A stretch of DNA of 64,000 nt, taken from Vibrio hepatarius. GTDB taxonomy: Bacteria > Pseudomonadota > Gammaproteobacteria > Enterobacterales > Vibrionaceae. Location: positions 1 to 64,000 of the forward strand of contig NZ_JAATOO010000005.1 of NCBI RefSeq assembly GCF_011806575.1. The letters run 5' to 3'. The position numbers and the translations under genes are program-made. Below are positions 52,732 to 60,838 of this stretch, piece by piece (within the stretch, counting starts at the first letter, position 1; each line of letters opens with the position of its first letter). Below the pieces are notes generated by a model. The model searched no databases, was not told the origin of the DNA, and worked only from the letters and a program-made list of their open reading frames with translations.

Positions 52732-53910
52732 TTAACTCCATCTTAAAACGCGCACTTCATTGCCTTCGTCTGGCTGCGCTGGAATGTTCATCGACAACGC
52801 AAATGAGACGCTCGCCATCGCTGCACCAATGTAAAACACCGCCGCCGGCGATACCAACCAAATCAAACCAAATGTGACCGGGATAAACACCGCTGCGATA
52901 TGGTTGATGGTAAATGCGACACCTGCGGTGGATGCCATATCTGCCGGGTCAGCGATTTTTTGGAAGTAGGTTTTAATTGCCAGCGCTAACGCAAAGAACA
53001 GATGATCGACCACGTATAGCGCGGCTGCCCATTCCGCCGATTGAACCAAGGCGTAACCGATAAAGACACAAATTAGGCCGGTGTATTCGAACATCAGAGC
53101 TTTTCGCTCGCCGACTTTACCGATAAAGCGACCAATTTTTTTCGCAAACAGGAAGTTAAATAAGTAATTGATCAAAAACAGCATGGTGATATCCGCAGCG
53201 GAATAGCCAAATTTTTCCACCATCAAGAAGCCCGCAAACACAGTAAAGATCTGACGGCGAGCGCCGCTCATAAACGTTAAAGCGTAGTAAAGCCAATAGC
53301 GTTTTCTCAGTACCAGTTTTTTATTTTGCGGCACTTCAGACTTAAACTGTGGAAAAGCCAACGTCATCCACAATACCAACAGAAAACCCACGCCACCAAA
53401 ACTCAGATAAACCCACTTAAAGTCCATGTTGAGCACTTCTAAACACACCCAAAGCGCGCCGTAAGTACAGAGGGAAGCCAGTGCGCCAACGGAAATGAAT
53501 TTGCCCAGCATTTCTGGCGCTTCATCTTTCGACAACCATTGCAGCGAGAGCGATTGTTTGAGCGTTTCGAAGTAGTGGAAGCCTGTCGACATTAATAAAG
53601 TCGTCAGCAACAAACCAAACAATGAAGGAAAGAATCCGGTCAGCGCCGTGCCTAATGTCAGCGCACAAAGCGATAACAGAATGAATTTTTGCTCACGGAT
53701 AAACAACAGAACAAACACCGCGGTAAACGCTAAAAAGCCCGGAATTTCGCGCACGCTTTGCAGCAAACCAATGTCTGCACCATCAAAATTGGCTTTTTCA
53801 ATCACAAAATTATTCAGTAACGCCATCCAACTTGAGAACGCGATGGGCACCACGATTGAAATTATTAACAGGAAGTTTTGTGGGTTTTTCCAACTAGCCG
53901 ACTGATCCAT
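52732..53910 (-). CDS. Major facilitator superfamily transporter
   Basis: A 392-residue twelve-helix carrier. The sequence alternates hydrophobic segments from about residue 12 to 375. Marks include DGADIGLLQSVREIPGFLAF near the second helix and a long central cytoplasmic loop rich in Lys/Arg (QFKSEVPQNKKLVLRKRY, about 191-208). No substrate signature is recognised. It is the first gene of a two-gene unit with the Gfo/Idh oxidoreductase. Confidence 0.85.
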   Translation of the reverse strand: MDQSASWKNPQNFLLIISIVVPIAFSSWMALLNNFVIEKANFDGADIGLLQSVREIPGFLAFTAVFVLLFIREQKFILLSLCALTLGTALTGFFPSLFGLLLTTLLMSTGFHYFETLKQSLSLQWLSKDEAPEMLGKFISVGALASLCTYGALWVCLEVLNMDFKWVYLSFGGVGFLLVLWMTLAFPQFKSEVPQNKKLVLRKRYWLYYALTFMSGARRQIFTVFAGFLMVEKFGYSAADITMLFLINYLFNFLFAKKIGRFIGKVGERKALMFEYTGLICVFIGYALVQSAEWAAALYVVDHLFFALALAIKTYFQKIADPADMASTAGVAFTINHIAAVFIPVTFGLIWLVSPAAVFYIGAAMASVSFALSMNIPAQPDEGNEVRVLRWS

Positions 53911-54107
53911 TTTATATATCCGAATTGTATTTTTATTTTACATTATAGCCATAAAAAGTAATAAACAAGGTTCTATTCTCTGGTTGAGCGATTAATAAAA
54001 AGAAAATCAAATTATAGACTTAAAAATTTTCTTTAAAACAACACTTTAACAAATACAAATTAATCGCTATTGTTGAGAAATGTTGAACCAGTCGAGAAGA
54101 TAATTAT

Positions 54108-54599
54108 ATGGAAATAATCATTCGTCCTACGTTAGTTAGTGATGCTGCTGCATTATGCGATATCTATTCACAGCCGAACGCACAGCGTGAAACTCTGCAA
54201 CTGCCAAAACCTTCTTTCGCCATGTGGACGAAACGACTGGAAAACATGCCGGCAGGCGTTTATAGCTTTGTCGCCGAAGTGGACGGACGCGTCGTCGGGA
54301 ACATTGGCTTTGAGCATTCCCAACGCCCTAGGACCGCGCACTGCGCCTCATTTGGAATCGGGGTTCACGATGACTTTCATGGGTTGGGCATTGGCAGCAA
54401 GTTGATTGAAACCGTGATTGATCTCGCCGACAACTGGCTACAGGTGAAGAGAATTCAAATCGAAGTAAACAGCGACAACGAAAAAGCGATTGCGTGCTAC
54501 AAAAAATTTGGCTTTGAAATTGAAGGCGAAGCGAAATTTGGTTCGTACCGAGACGGTGAATATATCAATACCTATTTTATGGCGCGGATTAAATCTTAA
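54108..54599 (+). CDS. GNAT N-acetyltransferase, AaaT/YhhY-like
   Basis: A 163-residue acetyltransferase closely resembling E. coli YhhY (AaaT), an L-amino-acid N-acetyltransferase. Shared features are LCDIYSQPNAQRETLQLPKP near the N-terminus, VVGNIGFEHSQRPR, the acetyl-CoA loop DDFHGLGIGSKLIETVID (about 88-105), DNWLQVKRIQIEV, and the ACYKKFGFEIEGE and GEYINTYFMAR tail. It is monocistronic and followed by a hairpin without T-run (54607-54628). Confidence 0.85.
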   Translation: MEIIIRPTLVSDAAALCDIYSQPNAQRETLQLPKPSFAMWTKRLENMPAGVYSFVAEVDGRVVGNIGFEHSQRPRTAHCASFGIGVHDDFHGLGIGSKLIETVIDLADNWLQVKRIQIEVNSDNEKAIACYKKFGFEIEGEAKFGSYRDGEYINTYFMARIKS

Positions 54600-54606
54600 C
54601 TCGTTT

Positions 54607-54628
54607 AGGCTTACTCTAGGGTAAGCCT
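54607..54628. terminator. Hairpin after the AaaT-like gene
   Basis: AGGCTTAC pairs with GTAAGCCT around TCTAGG. There is no T-run on the plus strand. A very similar stem occurs at 58617-58638. Confidence 0.5.
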
Positions 54629-54679
54629 GTATTCCTTCATCCAGCTAGAACCTCAAATTCACTCTTCAATTATTTAATT

Positions 54680-54692
54680 CCCCCCCCCCCCC
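54680..54692. repeat. C13 homopolymer tract upstream of the spondin genes
   Basis: An uninterrupted run of thirteen C residues, exceptional in this window, lies 227 bases before the spondin gene start. Such tracts expand and contract by slipped-strand mispairing. Apart from this and the hairpin at 54607, I see no gene in 54600-54918. Confidence 0.9.
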
Positions 54693-54918
54693 TTTTAGTA
54701 AAAATCATCAAAGACGCCACACGGTTTAAGCAAATAAACTCGTTCCAAAGTTGTGAGAGTTTTATGAGAATTCGGTGATATTGCCGAGAGATCTATTCGT
54801 CATCCTTGAAAGTAAGCGCAATACATTCAAAACGTAGCGCCTCAGTGACTCAAGTCGTCCATTTGGAAAAGCCGTAACAGGACTTGGGAATTTACTCTCA
54901 TTAAAGGATGGAATTACA

Positions 54919-55602
54919 ATGAAAAAACCTACCCAACTCGGACTCATCATGACTTCAGTTGCGCTCGCTCTTGGCTCAGGTGCAATCAATGCAAAAGAGC
55001 TGGAGATAACAATCACCAACGCAACAAAAGGGATCTACTTTACGCCACTGATCGTTGCTGCTCACGGTTCGGATCTACAGATGTTTAGAGCGGGTGACGC
55101 TGCGACGCCAGAACTTGAAGCCATGGCGGAAGGTGGTGATATCTCTGGTTTATCGAGCTTAATTGGTAACGCTGGCGGCGAAGTAGTCGAAAACCCTGCA
55201 GGTGGCATTCTAAATCCAGGCGTCGCGACCACGTTTACTATCAACACGGGCAGCCATAAATACCTTTCTCTCAGTGCGATGCTGCTGCCGACCAACGACG
55301 GTTTTGTCGGCCTAGATAGCTGGAAAATCCCGTCCAAATCTGGGATCTATCAAACCACGCTGCTTAGCTATGACGCAGGCACAGAAGCCAATGATGAGTT
55401 AGCGAGCAGTATGCCTAACCCGCCGTTTATTACATTTGGCTCTGGCGGTTCTGGTGTAGAAGCCACCGTGAGCAACGACAAAGTTCACATACATCCGGGT
55501 AACTTGGGCGATAACGATGCAACAGGCGGCATCAGCGACTTAGACAGCAGCAACCACCGTTGGTTAAACCCTGTTGCCACCATGACCATTGTCGTTAAGT
55601 AA
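54919..55602 (+). CDS. Exported spondin-domain protein
   Basis: A 227-residue exported protein. A signal peptide (about 1-25, INA) precedes a single spondin-N-type beta domain. Its shared blocks are ITNATKGIYFTPLIVAAH, MFRAGDAATPELEAMAEGGD, LSLSAMLLPTNDGFVGLD, DAGTEANDELASS, VHIHPGN and RWLNPVATMTI. In eukaryotes the domain is found in extracellular-matrix proteins and binds calcium; the bacterial role is unknown. AAAGGATGG precedes the ATG. The next gene, 10 bases on, encodes a paralogous lipoprotein, and a two-component system follows. Confidence 0.85.
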   Translation: MKKPTQLGLIMTSVALALGSGAINAKELEITITNATKGIYFTPLIVAAHGSDLQMFRAGDAATPELEAMAEGGDISGLSSLIGNAGGEVVENPAGGILNPGVATTFTINTGSHKYLSLSAMLLPTNDGFVGLDSWKIPSKSGIYQTTLLSYDAGTEANDELASSMPNPPFITFGSGGSGVEATVSNDKVHIHPGNLGDNDATGGISDLDSSNHRWLNPVATMTIVVK

Positions 55603-55612
55603 GGGGGGATGT

Positions 55613-56299
55613 ATGAAATACAGAATCTTACTTGTCGCAGCGTCAGTGGCTTTGCTCGCTGGCTGCCCAAAAACTGACGACGACAAGACGTATCGGTTTA
55701 CGGTCAATGTCACCAACTTAACCGCCAATCAGCCTATGTCTCCTCTGGCTTTGCTCACGCATAATGAGAGCTATCAGCTGTTTTCCGTCGGGCAAAGTGC
55801 TTCCGTTGAATTAGAACGCTTAGCGGAGGGGGGCAGCAATGCGGAGCTGATTACGCTGATGAACGGCAACGCTAATATCCATGAAGGGATCTCTGGGCAT
55901 GGTTTAATTCTTCCTGGCACATCAGATCAAGTCACCTTCACCGTCGATCCAGACAGCTACGGCTACCTCTCTGTCGCGTCGATGCTGGTTAACACCAACG
56001 ACGCGTTTGTCGGTGAATCAGGTCTGTCACTCAAATCGCTTTCCGTGGGTGAACATTTTGAAATGAACATGAATGTTTGGGATTCTGGTACCGAAGCAAA
56101 TGATGAGTTGGCGTCAACGATCCCAGGGCCAGCAGGTGGTGGTGAAGGCTTCAATGCAACTCGAAACGACAGCAATGACGTGGTGAGTTTCCATCCGGGC
56201 GTGGTCAGTCAAGACGATGGATTAGCGAGTTCAACACTGTCTGCTGTTCATCGCTTCTTAAACCCCGGTGCTAAAATCACCATCACGCGAATAGAGTAA
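55613..56299 (+). CDS. Spondin-domain lipoprotein
   Basis: A 228-residue lipoprotein starting MKYRILLVAASV with a lipobox LLAGC (Cys about 18). GGGGGG lies five bases before the ATG. The spondin-like domain repeats the blocks of its upstream neighbour: VNVTNLTANQPMSPLALLTH, FSVGQSASVELERLAEGG, LSVASMLVNTNDAFVGE, DSGTEANDELAST, VSFHPGV and RFLNPGAKITITR. The two genes are a tandem duplication that has diverged into one soluble and one membrane-anchored form. Function is unknown. Confidence 0.85.
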   Translation: MKYRILLVAASVALLAGCPKTDDDKTYRFTVNVTNLTANQPMSPLALLTHNESYQLFSVGQSASVELERLAEGGSNAELITLMNGNANIHEGISGHGLILPGTSDQVTFTVDPDSYGYLSVASMLVNTNDAFVGESGLSLKSLSVGEHFEMNMNVWDSGTEANDELASTIPGPAGGGEGFNATRNDSNDVVSFHPGVVSQDDGLASSTLSAVHRFLNPGAKITITRIE

Positions 56300-56328
56300 C
56301 TCAGGTTGCCTGTTGTCGCGCTTTCCAT

Positions 56329-56350
56329 AGAGCCTTTAGCCGGGCTCTTT
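56329..56350 (+). terminator. Hairpin after the spondin pair
   Basis: AGAGCC (56329-56334) pairs with GGCTCT (56343-56348), followed by TTATT. It separates the spondin pair from the two-component genes. Confidence 0.6.
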
Positions 56351-56445
56351 ATTAACCACACTACTAGAAATGTCTTTAATGAAAGAAACTCTAAATAAAT
56401 CCGGTCATGTGCAGAGGGATAAAACTCTAGCACAGGGAAAGGTTT

Positions 56446-57177
56446 ATGGAACGACAAGCAGGCAATGCAGTCGCCAACATTTTGCTGGTAGAAGATGACG
56501 ATGACTTGGCAGAACTGGTGCAGATACACCTTAAGTTTCAGGGGCATCGGGTGTCTCGTGTGACTACGATCGCCGATGCAAAGGCTCAATACCAACAACA
56601 GCCTTTTGATTTACTGGTTCTTGATCGAGGCTTGCCAGACGGTGACGGCTTAGATATTTGCCATGCTCTTCGCCAACAGCAAGATTGGAGTCCGGTGTTA
56701 ATACTGACCGCCCAAGATGGAGAAATGGACAAAGTTGAAGGGTTGGAGGCGGGTGTCGATGATTACATCACTAAGCCCTTCAGTGTGTTGGAGTTTCAAG
56801 CCAGAGTGCGAAATGTACTGCGTCGACTCAACCAAACCGTAGATGCGAAAGTGGAAAATGAAGCTGCACCAGTGAGCATGACGTTTGGCGCATTGAAAAT
56901 ATTGCCCGAGCTGCATCAAGTTTCTTTGAACAACCGAGAGATCGCGCTGACGGCTACTGAGTTTACCCTGCTTCAGTTTCTTGCTACTCGCCCTGGCAGA
57001 GTCTACAGCAAAGATGAGTTACTCGATTATGTCTGGCATACCGACCATTCCGGTTATCACCATACGGTGTGCAGTACCATCAACCGGCTAAGGCGTAAGT
57101 TATCTTTGTCTGATTCACAGCACCACTTCATTCAGACGGTGTGGGGCGTAGGCTATAAATTTCAACCTCAGCAGTAA
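56446..57177 (+). CDS. OmpR-family response regulator
   Basis: A 243-residue regulator. The receiver domain (about 8-120) has the acidic pair in LVEDDDDL, the phospho-acceptor Asp in LLVLDRGLPDGDGLD (about 60) and the switch Lys in ITKPFSVLEF (about 109). A winged-helix domain (about 140-240) has LTATEFTLLQFLATRPGRVY and VWGVGYKF. It is the first gene of a two-gene operon with the histidine kinase, seven bases before that frame. Its neighbours suggest that the spondin genes are its targets (inference). Confidence 0.93.
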   Translation: MERQAGNAVANILLVEDDDDLAELVQIHLKFQGHRVSRVTTIADAKAQYQQQPFDLLVLDRGLPDGDGLDICHALRQQQDWSPVLILTAQDGEMDKVEGLEAGVDDYITKPFSVLEFQARVRNVLRRLNQTVDAKVENEAAPVSMTFGALKILPELHQVSLNNREIALTATEFTLLQFLATRPGRVYSKDELLDYVWHTDHSGYHHTVCSTINRLRRKLSLSDSQHHFIQTVWGVGYKFQPQQ

Positions 57178-57204
57178 CTTCGGTTGTTTAGAGAGGTGAA
57201 CAAA

Positions 57205-58608
57205 ATGAGCTTTAAATCCCGCTTGATTATTTTTACCAGCCTATGGTTCTGTTTGGCCTCGGTTGCGATTTTACTCACCTATCAATGGCAAAAAGAGACC
57301 ATTGAACAAGGCACTAAACAAAGCCTGCACAAAGAACTCGCAAGCCATATGCGCGATGACAACCCGCTAATGATAGGCACGGATTACAATCCCAACGCGT
57401 TGAAAACCATTTTTCACACCTTGATGCTGCTTGGCCCCGATTTCGAAATTTATTTCCTTGATAGCCAAGGTAATATTACTACCCATGCGGCACCAGAAGG
57501 GACTGAAATGATGGAGGCCGTTGACTTAGTTCCTATCCGACAATTCCTAAACAATGAACCGTTTCCTATCTTAGGTGAAGACCCACGTAATCGCGGTGAA
57601 CACAAGGTGTTTTCAGTGGCGGCTATCGAGGAGCTCGGTTCAACGATCGGTTATCTTTATGTGGTGATAGGCAGTACGCGACATACCGCAATCGCTAACG
57701 CACAGGTTGATACACCGTACATTGCCCTCGCAGGATTGGTGTTGGTTTCGATTCTTGGCTTTGCGTTAGGTGCTTATTGGCTGGTAAAACGAAGCTTGCT
57801 TCGCCCTATCGAACGAGTGACAAATCAACTGCAAAAACAGGCGGAGCACGATTTTCACCTCCAACCGGATTTCACTCGACAAGTCCCAGAGCTAGTACCG
57901 ATTGCGCACTCTTTTCACTTGATGGCGAAACATATCCAGCAGCAGTTTTTGCAGTTGGAGTATCAAGCAGAACATCGCCGTCAGAGCTTATTACAACTTA
58001 GCCATGATTTAAAAACACCATTATCGAGTGTGCTGGGTTATTTAGAGACATGGCGCTTTCAGCACCCGAAATCCAACCCACTGATTGACGTTGCCTACCG
58101 AAACGCTGAAAAGCTCTCAGAACAATTGCACTCGCTGTTGGCGATCGCCAAGCAAGACGCGCCAACACCCAATTACGATTATCGCCCTATCGATTTGGCG
58201 GTATTGATCTCAGAATGCGTCGAGACAATGCGACCTCAGTTTGAGCGTAAAGACGTGAAGTTGAATCTCGAAATGGATAACGAAATACAAACTGTCGGAG
58301 ACAACGGACTTCTAGAGCGGCTGATACTCAACCTAATGGAAAACGCACTTCGCCACAGCCCAACAGATTCAGAAGTCAGCTGCCAAGCGAAGTTGAGTGA
58401 CGACAACTCTCGTGTCCATTTTTATTTATCGAACCAAGTTGAAGATGGTGCCGAGAGTGGCTCACTCGGAATCGGTACCAAAATCGTCCAGTCGATCTTA
58501 ATGCTTCACCATAGCTATCTTCAAACCAGCGTAACCTCATCCCTGTATCTGCAGACATTTGCTCTAAGAGTGGCTAATACTGGCTCAACTACAGCCCAAG
58601 AAACATGA
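57205..58608 (+). CDS. Membrane sensor histidine kinase
   Basis: A 467-residue kinase from the ATG at 57205 with GAGAGG eight bases upstream. Two helices (about 9-29 and 181-200) bracket a periplasmic sensor domain, followed by a HAMP-like linker. The phospho-acceptor His lies in QLSHDLKTPLSSVLGYLE (about 269). The N box NLMENALRHS (about 380) and a G2-like GSLGIGTKIVQSIL (about 428) are present. The canonical Asp-x-Gly G1 box between them is not visible (YLSNQVEDGAESGS). This is unusual; the ATPase domain may be atypical or the loop diverged. Confidence 0.88.
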   Translation: MSFKSRLIIFTSLWFCLASVAILLTYQWQKETIEQGTKQSLHKELASHMRDDNPLMIGTDYNPNALKTIFHTLMLLGPDFEIYFLDSQGNITTHAAPEGTEMMEAVDLVPIRQFLNNEPFPILGEDPRNRGEHKVFSVAAIEELGSTIGYLYVVIGSTRHTAIANAQVDTPYIALAGLVLVSILGFALGAYWLVKRSLLRPIERVTNQLQKQAEHDFHLQPDFTRQVPELVPIAHSFHLMAKHIQQQFLQLEYQAEHRRQSLLQLSHDLKTPLSSVLGYLETWRFQHPKSNPLIDVAYRNAEKLSEQLHSLLAIAKQDAPTPNYDYRPIDLAVLISECVETMRPQFERKDVKLNLEMDNEIQTVGDNGLLERLILNLMENALRHSPTDSEVSCQAKLSDDNSRVHFYLSNQVEDGAESGSLGIGTKIVQSILMLHHSYLQTSVTSSLYLQTFALRVANTGSTTAQET

Positions 58609-58616
58609 GTAGAATC

Positions 58617-58641
58617 AGGCTTACTTTTCAGTAAGCCTTTA
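58617..58641. terminator. Intrinsic terminator after the histidine kinase gene
   Basis: AGGCTTACT / AGTAAGCCT around TTTC, then TTTAATT; it lies between convergent genes. Confidence 0.8.
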
Positions 58642-59599
58642 ATTGTTCTAGCGCTTTATCTTTTAGCGCTTCGGTATAAGCATTTATTTTCCAATGGTTT
58701 GGACTCCACCCTTTTACGAAGCGCTGAAAATCGGCCCATGCGATAGCAAACAGTGGTTGCCATTTTTGCTCGACGTCGCTCGCATCAAGCTCTGGTCGCA
58801 ACTCGGTTAACGCTTGTCTAAGGTGCATGAAATATGCATCCAGCAACCACTGTTCGGTTGCCTGACATTCTTCGGGCGTAACGGCGCTACTCATAAATAA
58901 CGCAACGTCTTTCATCGCACATCCGGCTCCGACGTATTGAAAATCCACCGCTGCAGCGCGGTCTCCTTGCTCGGTAAAGCAGAAGTTAGCCAACTTAGCA
59001 TCGCCATGAACCAAAGTTGGGTATGCTGCCTGTTTCAATACTTGGTCTATTTGCTCCGCCGTCGCTTTCAACGTTTGGTCTTCTAGAGCGTCAAATTCAT
59101 CAGGCCGAGTAGCCAAATGCCAGTAAGTGCCTGTCTCCCAAAGTCTATTCGCATCCGACTGGATGTGCTGAGCGTGAAAATAGGCTAACCAGCGTAAACA
59201 CGCGCACAAGTGATTGGGCTTTGCTTGGGTTATCACTTGACTAAAACCGCGTTGTTTGAGGTCTTCCATCACCAATAGCCATTCATTTTCATGCTGTTCA
59301 ACCCACAAAGCGTTTGGCGCAGGGCTATGAGCATTGAGCTGGGCGATATAGCGTTGATACCAACTCAGTTCCACTTGATACGATTTCAGCTTGCGCTGGT
59401 GCGATAAGTCGGTGTTCCAGCCCCTTGGATGTGATTCTGGTTTGGGCAGGCGCACATGTTTGATGACAATGCTGCTGTCATCAACAAATAGCCTGACCAA
59501 CTCGCCATATCCACCCCATAAAACTTGCAGTTTTTCACATCGATGAAGAGTACGAAAACCAAGTTGCTCAACGACAGCCAAATAATTCATATGTGCCAT
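58628..59599 (-). CDS. Aminoglycoside-phosphotransferase/choline-kinase-fold protein
   Basis: A 323-residue kinase-like protein starting MAHMNYLAVVE at 59599. Its ATG lies one base after the stop of the upstream acetyltransferase gene (TAG-T-ATG), a coupled arrangement; the longer frame would overlap that gene. The phosphotransferase loop is LVHGDAKLANFCF (about 211-223), with the metal-binding Asp of AAVDFQYVG (about 233-241). The nucleotide-binding lysine is probably in SIVIKHVRL. The substrate is unknown and drug resistance should not be inferred. Confidence 0.82.
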   Translation of the reverse strand: MAHMNYLAVVEQLGFRTLHRCEKLQVLWGGYGELVRLFVDDSSIVIKHVRLPKPESHPRGWNTDLSHQRKLKSYQVELSWYQRYIAQLNAHSPAPNALWVEQHENEWLLVMEDLKQRGFSQVITQAKPNHLCACLRWLAYFHAQHIQSDANRLWETGTYWHLATRPDEFDALEDQTLKATAEQIDQVLKQAAYPTLVHGDAKLANFCFTEQGDRAAAVDFQYVGAGCAMKDVALFMSSAVTPEECQATEQWLLDAYFMHLRQALTELRPELDASDVEQKWQPLFAIAWADFQRFVKGWSPNHWKINAYTEALKDKALEQLKAY

Positions 59600-59600
59600 A

Positions 59601-59879
59601 CTAAACTTTAAGATGAGCCCACTGAGGATTGCGCTCAAGATAGTGGACAACGTAGCTGCAAACTGGCTTCACTTTAACCGCCATTTTTTCCAGCTCAGGC
59701 AGTACCGCTTCCATCATCACTTTGCCGTAACCTTTACCTCTGAGTTCTTCTGGAACCTTAGTTGAAGTGATGACATAAACGCCATTTTCAACTTCGAATT
59801 TGACGATCGCGTAGTAGTCGCCCTCTAAGTGGACGCGAAATTGCGAGCTGTCTGGCTCAAAAAATAGGACTTGAGACAT
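59601..59879 (-). CDS. Short GNAT-like acetyltransferase (YjdJ/PF14542 type)
   Basis: A 92-residue single-domain protein. The acetyl-CoA pocket is STKVPEELRGKGYGKVMMEA (about 36-55), and the C-terminal PVCSYVVHYLERNPQWAHL is characteristic of the small GCN5-related family. It is translationally coupled to the downstream phosphotransferase-like gene. No acceptor is known for this family. Confidence 0.87.
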   Translation of the reverse strand: MSQVLFFEPDSSQFRVHLEGDYYAIVKFEVENGVYVITSTKVPEELRGKGYGKVMMEAVLPELEKMAVKVKPVCSYVVHYLERNPQWAHLKV

Positions 59880-60039
59880 ATGAAACTCCTAAAACTGATA
59901 CCTAGTTCAAATAAATCAGGCAATTTGATGTTTGAACTAATTACTGGCTATACATAAAATTTATATCGTTCATAGCATTATGACTAACGACATCTTCCCG
60001 TTAATTAAAAACATAACACGCGGGATAAAGGGAGACTAG

Positions 60040-60777
60040 ATGAATACCCAAGCGGTAGAGAAGGACCAGGATTCACATCCCGAGAGTAAAGACCGAAGTG
60101 TCACCACCGTCCATAGTGCTGATGCTTTAGCCATGATCGAACATGGCGGCGAACTTACTATGGGTATCACGACACCAGTTGGCATGACTTTTCGTTGTAA
60201 AACGGCTTTTATCGGCACGCATTCGAACAGTATGATTCTGGCGGAGTTGCCTGACAAAGTACCGGAGACAGACCTTGATCACTTCTTCCAAGAAGGTTTC
60301 TGGTCGACGATTAGGGCAATATCACCGCGAGGTGAAGGTGCAGTGATTCATTTTCGTAGCCAGATACACCATATTGTCAAAGACCCTTTGCCGATGGTGA
60401 TGCTTTCAATCCCGCCAACCATGCAGGTTTCTCAACTGCGTAAGGAGCCGAGATTTGAAGTTAACTTGGAAGCAAAAGTTGTCGCTGAAGGTAGAAAGTT
60501 TGACTGCGAGATTCGTGACTTATCGAAAAGCGGCTGCCGGTTTATAACCTCTCCACTTAACCACACTTTCCAAATCGGTGAAGAGATTGCGCTTTACGTA
60601 TTAATCAAATCAGGTCGAGTCGGTTCGTTTGAACCGCTATACGGGACAGTGTGTAACTTACAACGTTCGATGCAATACGCCAAATACGGCGTGAAATTTA
60701 ACGAACCGGGTAAAACCAACGCCAAGGATTTACTCAGTCATTTTAAATTTGACGGCACTCGATTGAGACTAAAGTAA
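60040..60777 (+). CDS. PilZ-domain c-di-GMP receptor (YcgR/PlzD-like)
   Basis: A 245-residue cytoplasmic protein with an N-terminal YcgR-type domain (about 20-125) and a C-terminal PilZ domain (about 130-240). The c-di-GMP ligands are complete: RKEPR (the RxxxR motif, about 138-142) and DLSKSGCRF (the DxSxxG motif, about 164-172). The layout and position near gltS and popT match V. cholerae PlzD (VCA0042) as I remember that locus. It should modulate motility or biofilm output in response to c-di-GMP. It ends at a strong bidirectional terminator. Confidence 0.93.
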   Translation: MNTQAVEKDQDSHPESKDRSVTTVHSADALAMIEHGGELTMGITTPVGMTFRCKTAFIGTHSNSMILAELPDKVPETDLDHFFQEGFWSTIRAISPRGEGAVIHFRSQIHHIVKDPLPMVMLSIPPTMQVSQLRKEPRFEVNLEAKVVAEGRKFDCEIRDLSKSGCRFITSPLNHTFQIGEEIALYVLIKSGRVGSFEPLYGTVCNLQRSMQYAKYGVKFNEPGKTNAKDLLSHFKFDGTRLRLK

Positions 60778-60791
60778 ATAACACCTAACAG

Positions 60792-60825
60792 AAAACGCCC
60801 TGTTGTCACCGACAGGGCGTTTTTA
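60792..60825. terminator. Bidirectional terminator between PilZ and gltS genes
   Basis: AAAACGCCCTGT / ACAGGGCGTTTT around an eight-base loop, with T-run. Confidence 0.93.
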
Positions 60826-60838
60826 TTTGCGGCTCAAC

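Noticed and set aside
58628..59599. Aminoglycoside resistance gene
   Set aside because: Only the general phosphotransferase fold is visible; no known resistance enzyme is recognised and the context is chromosomal housekeeping.
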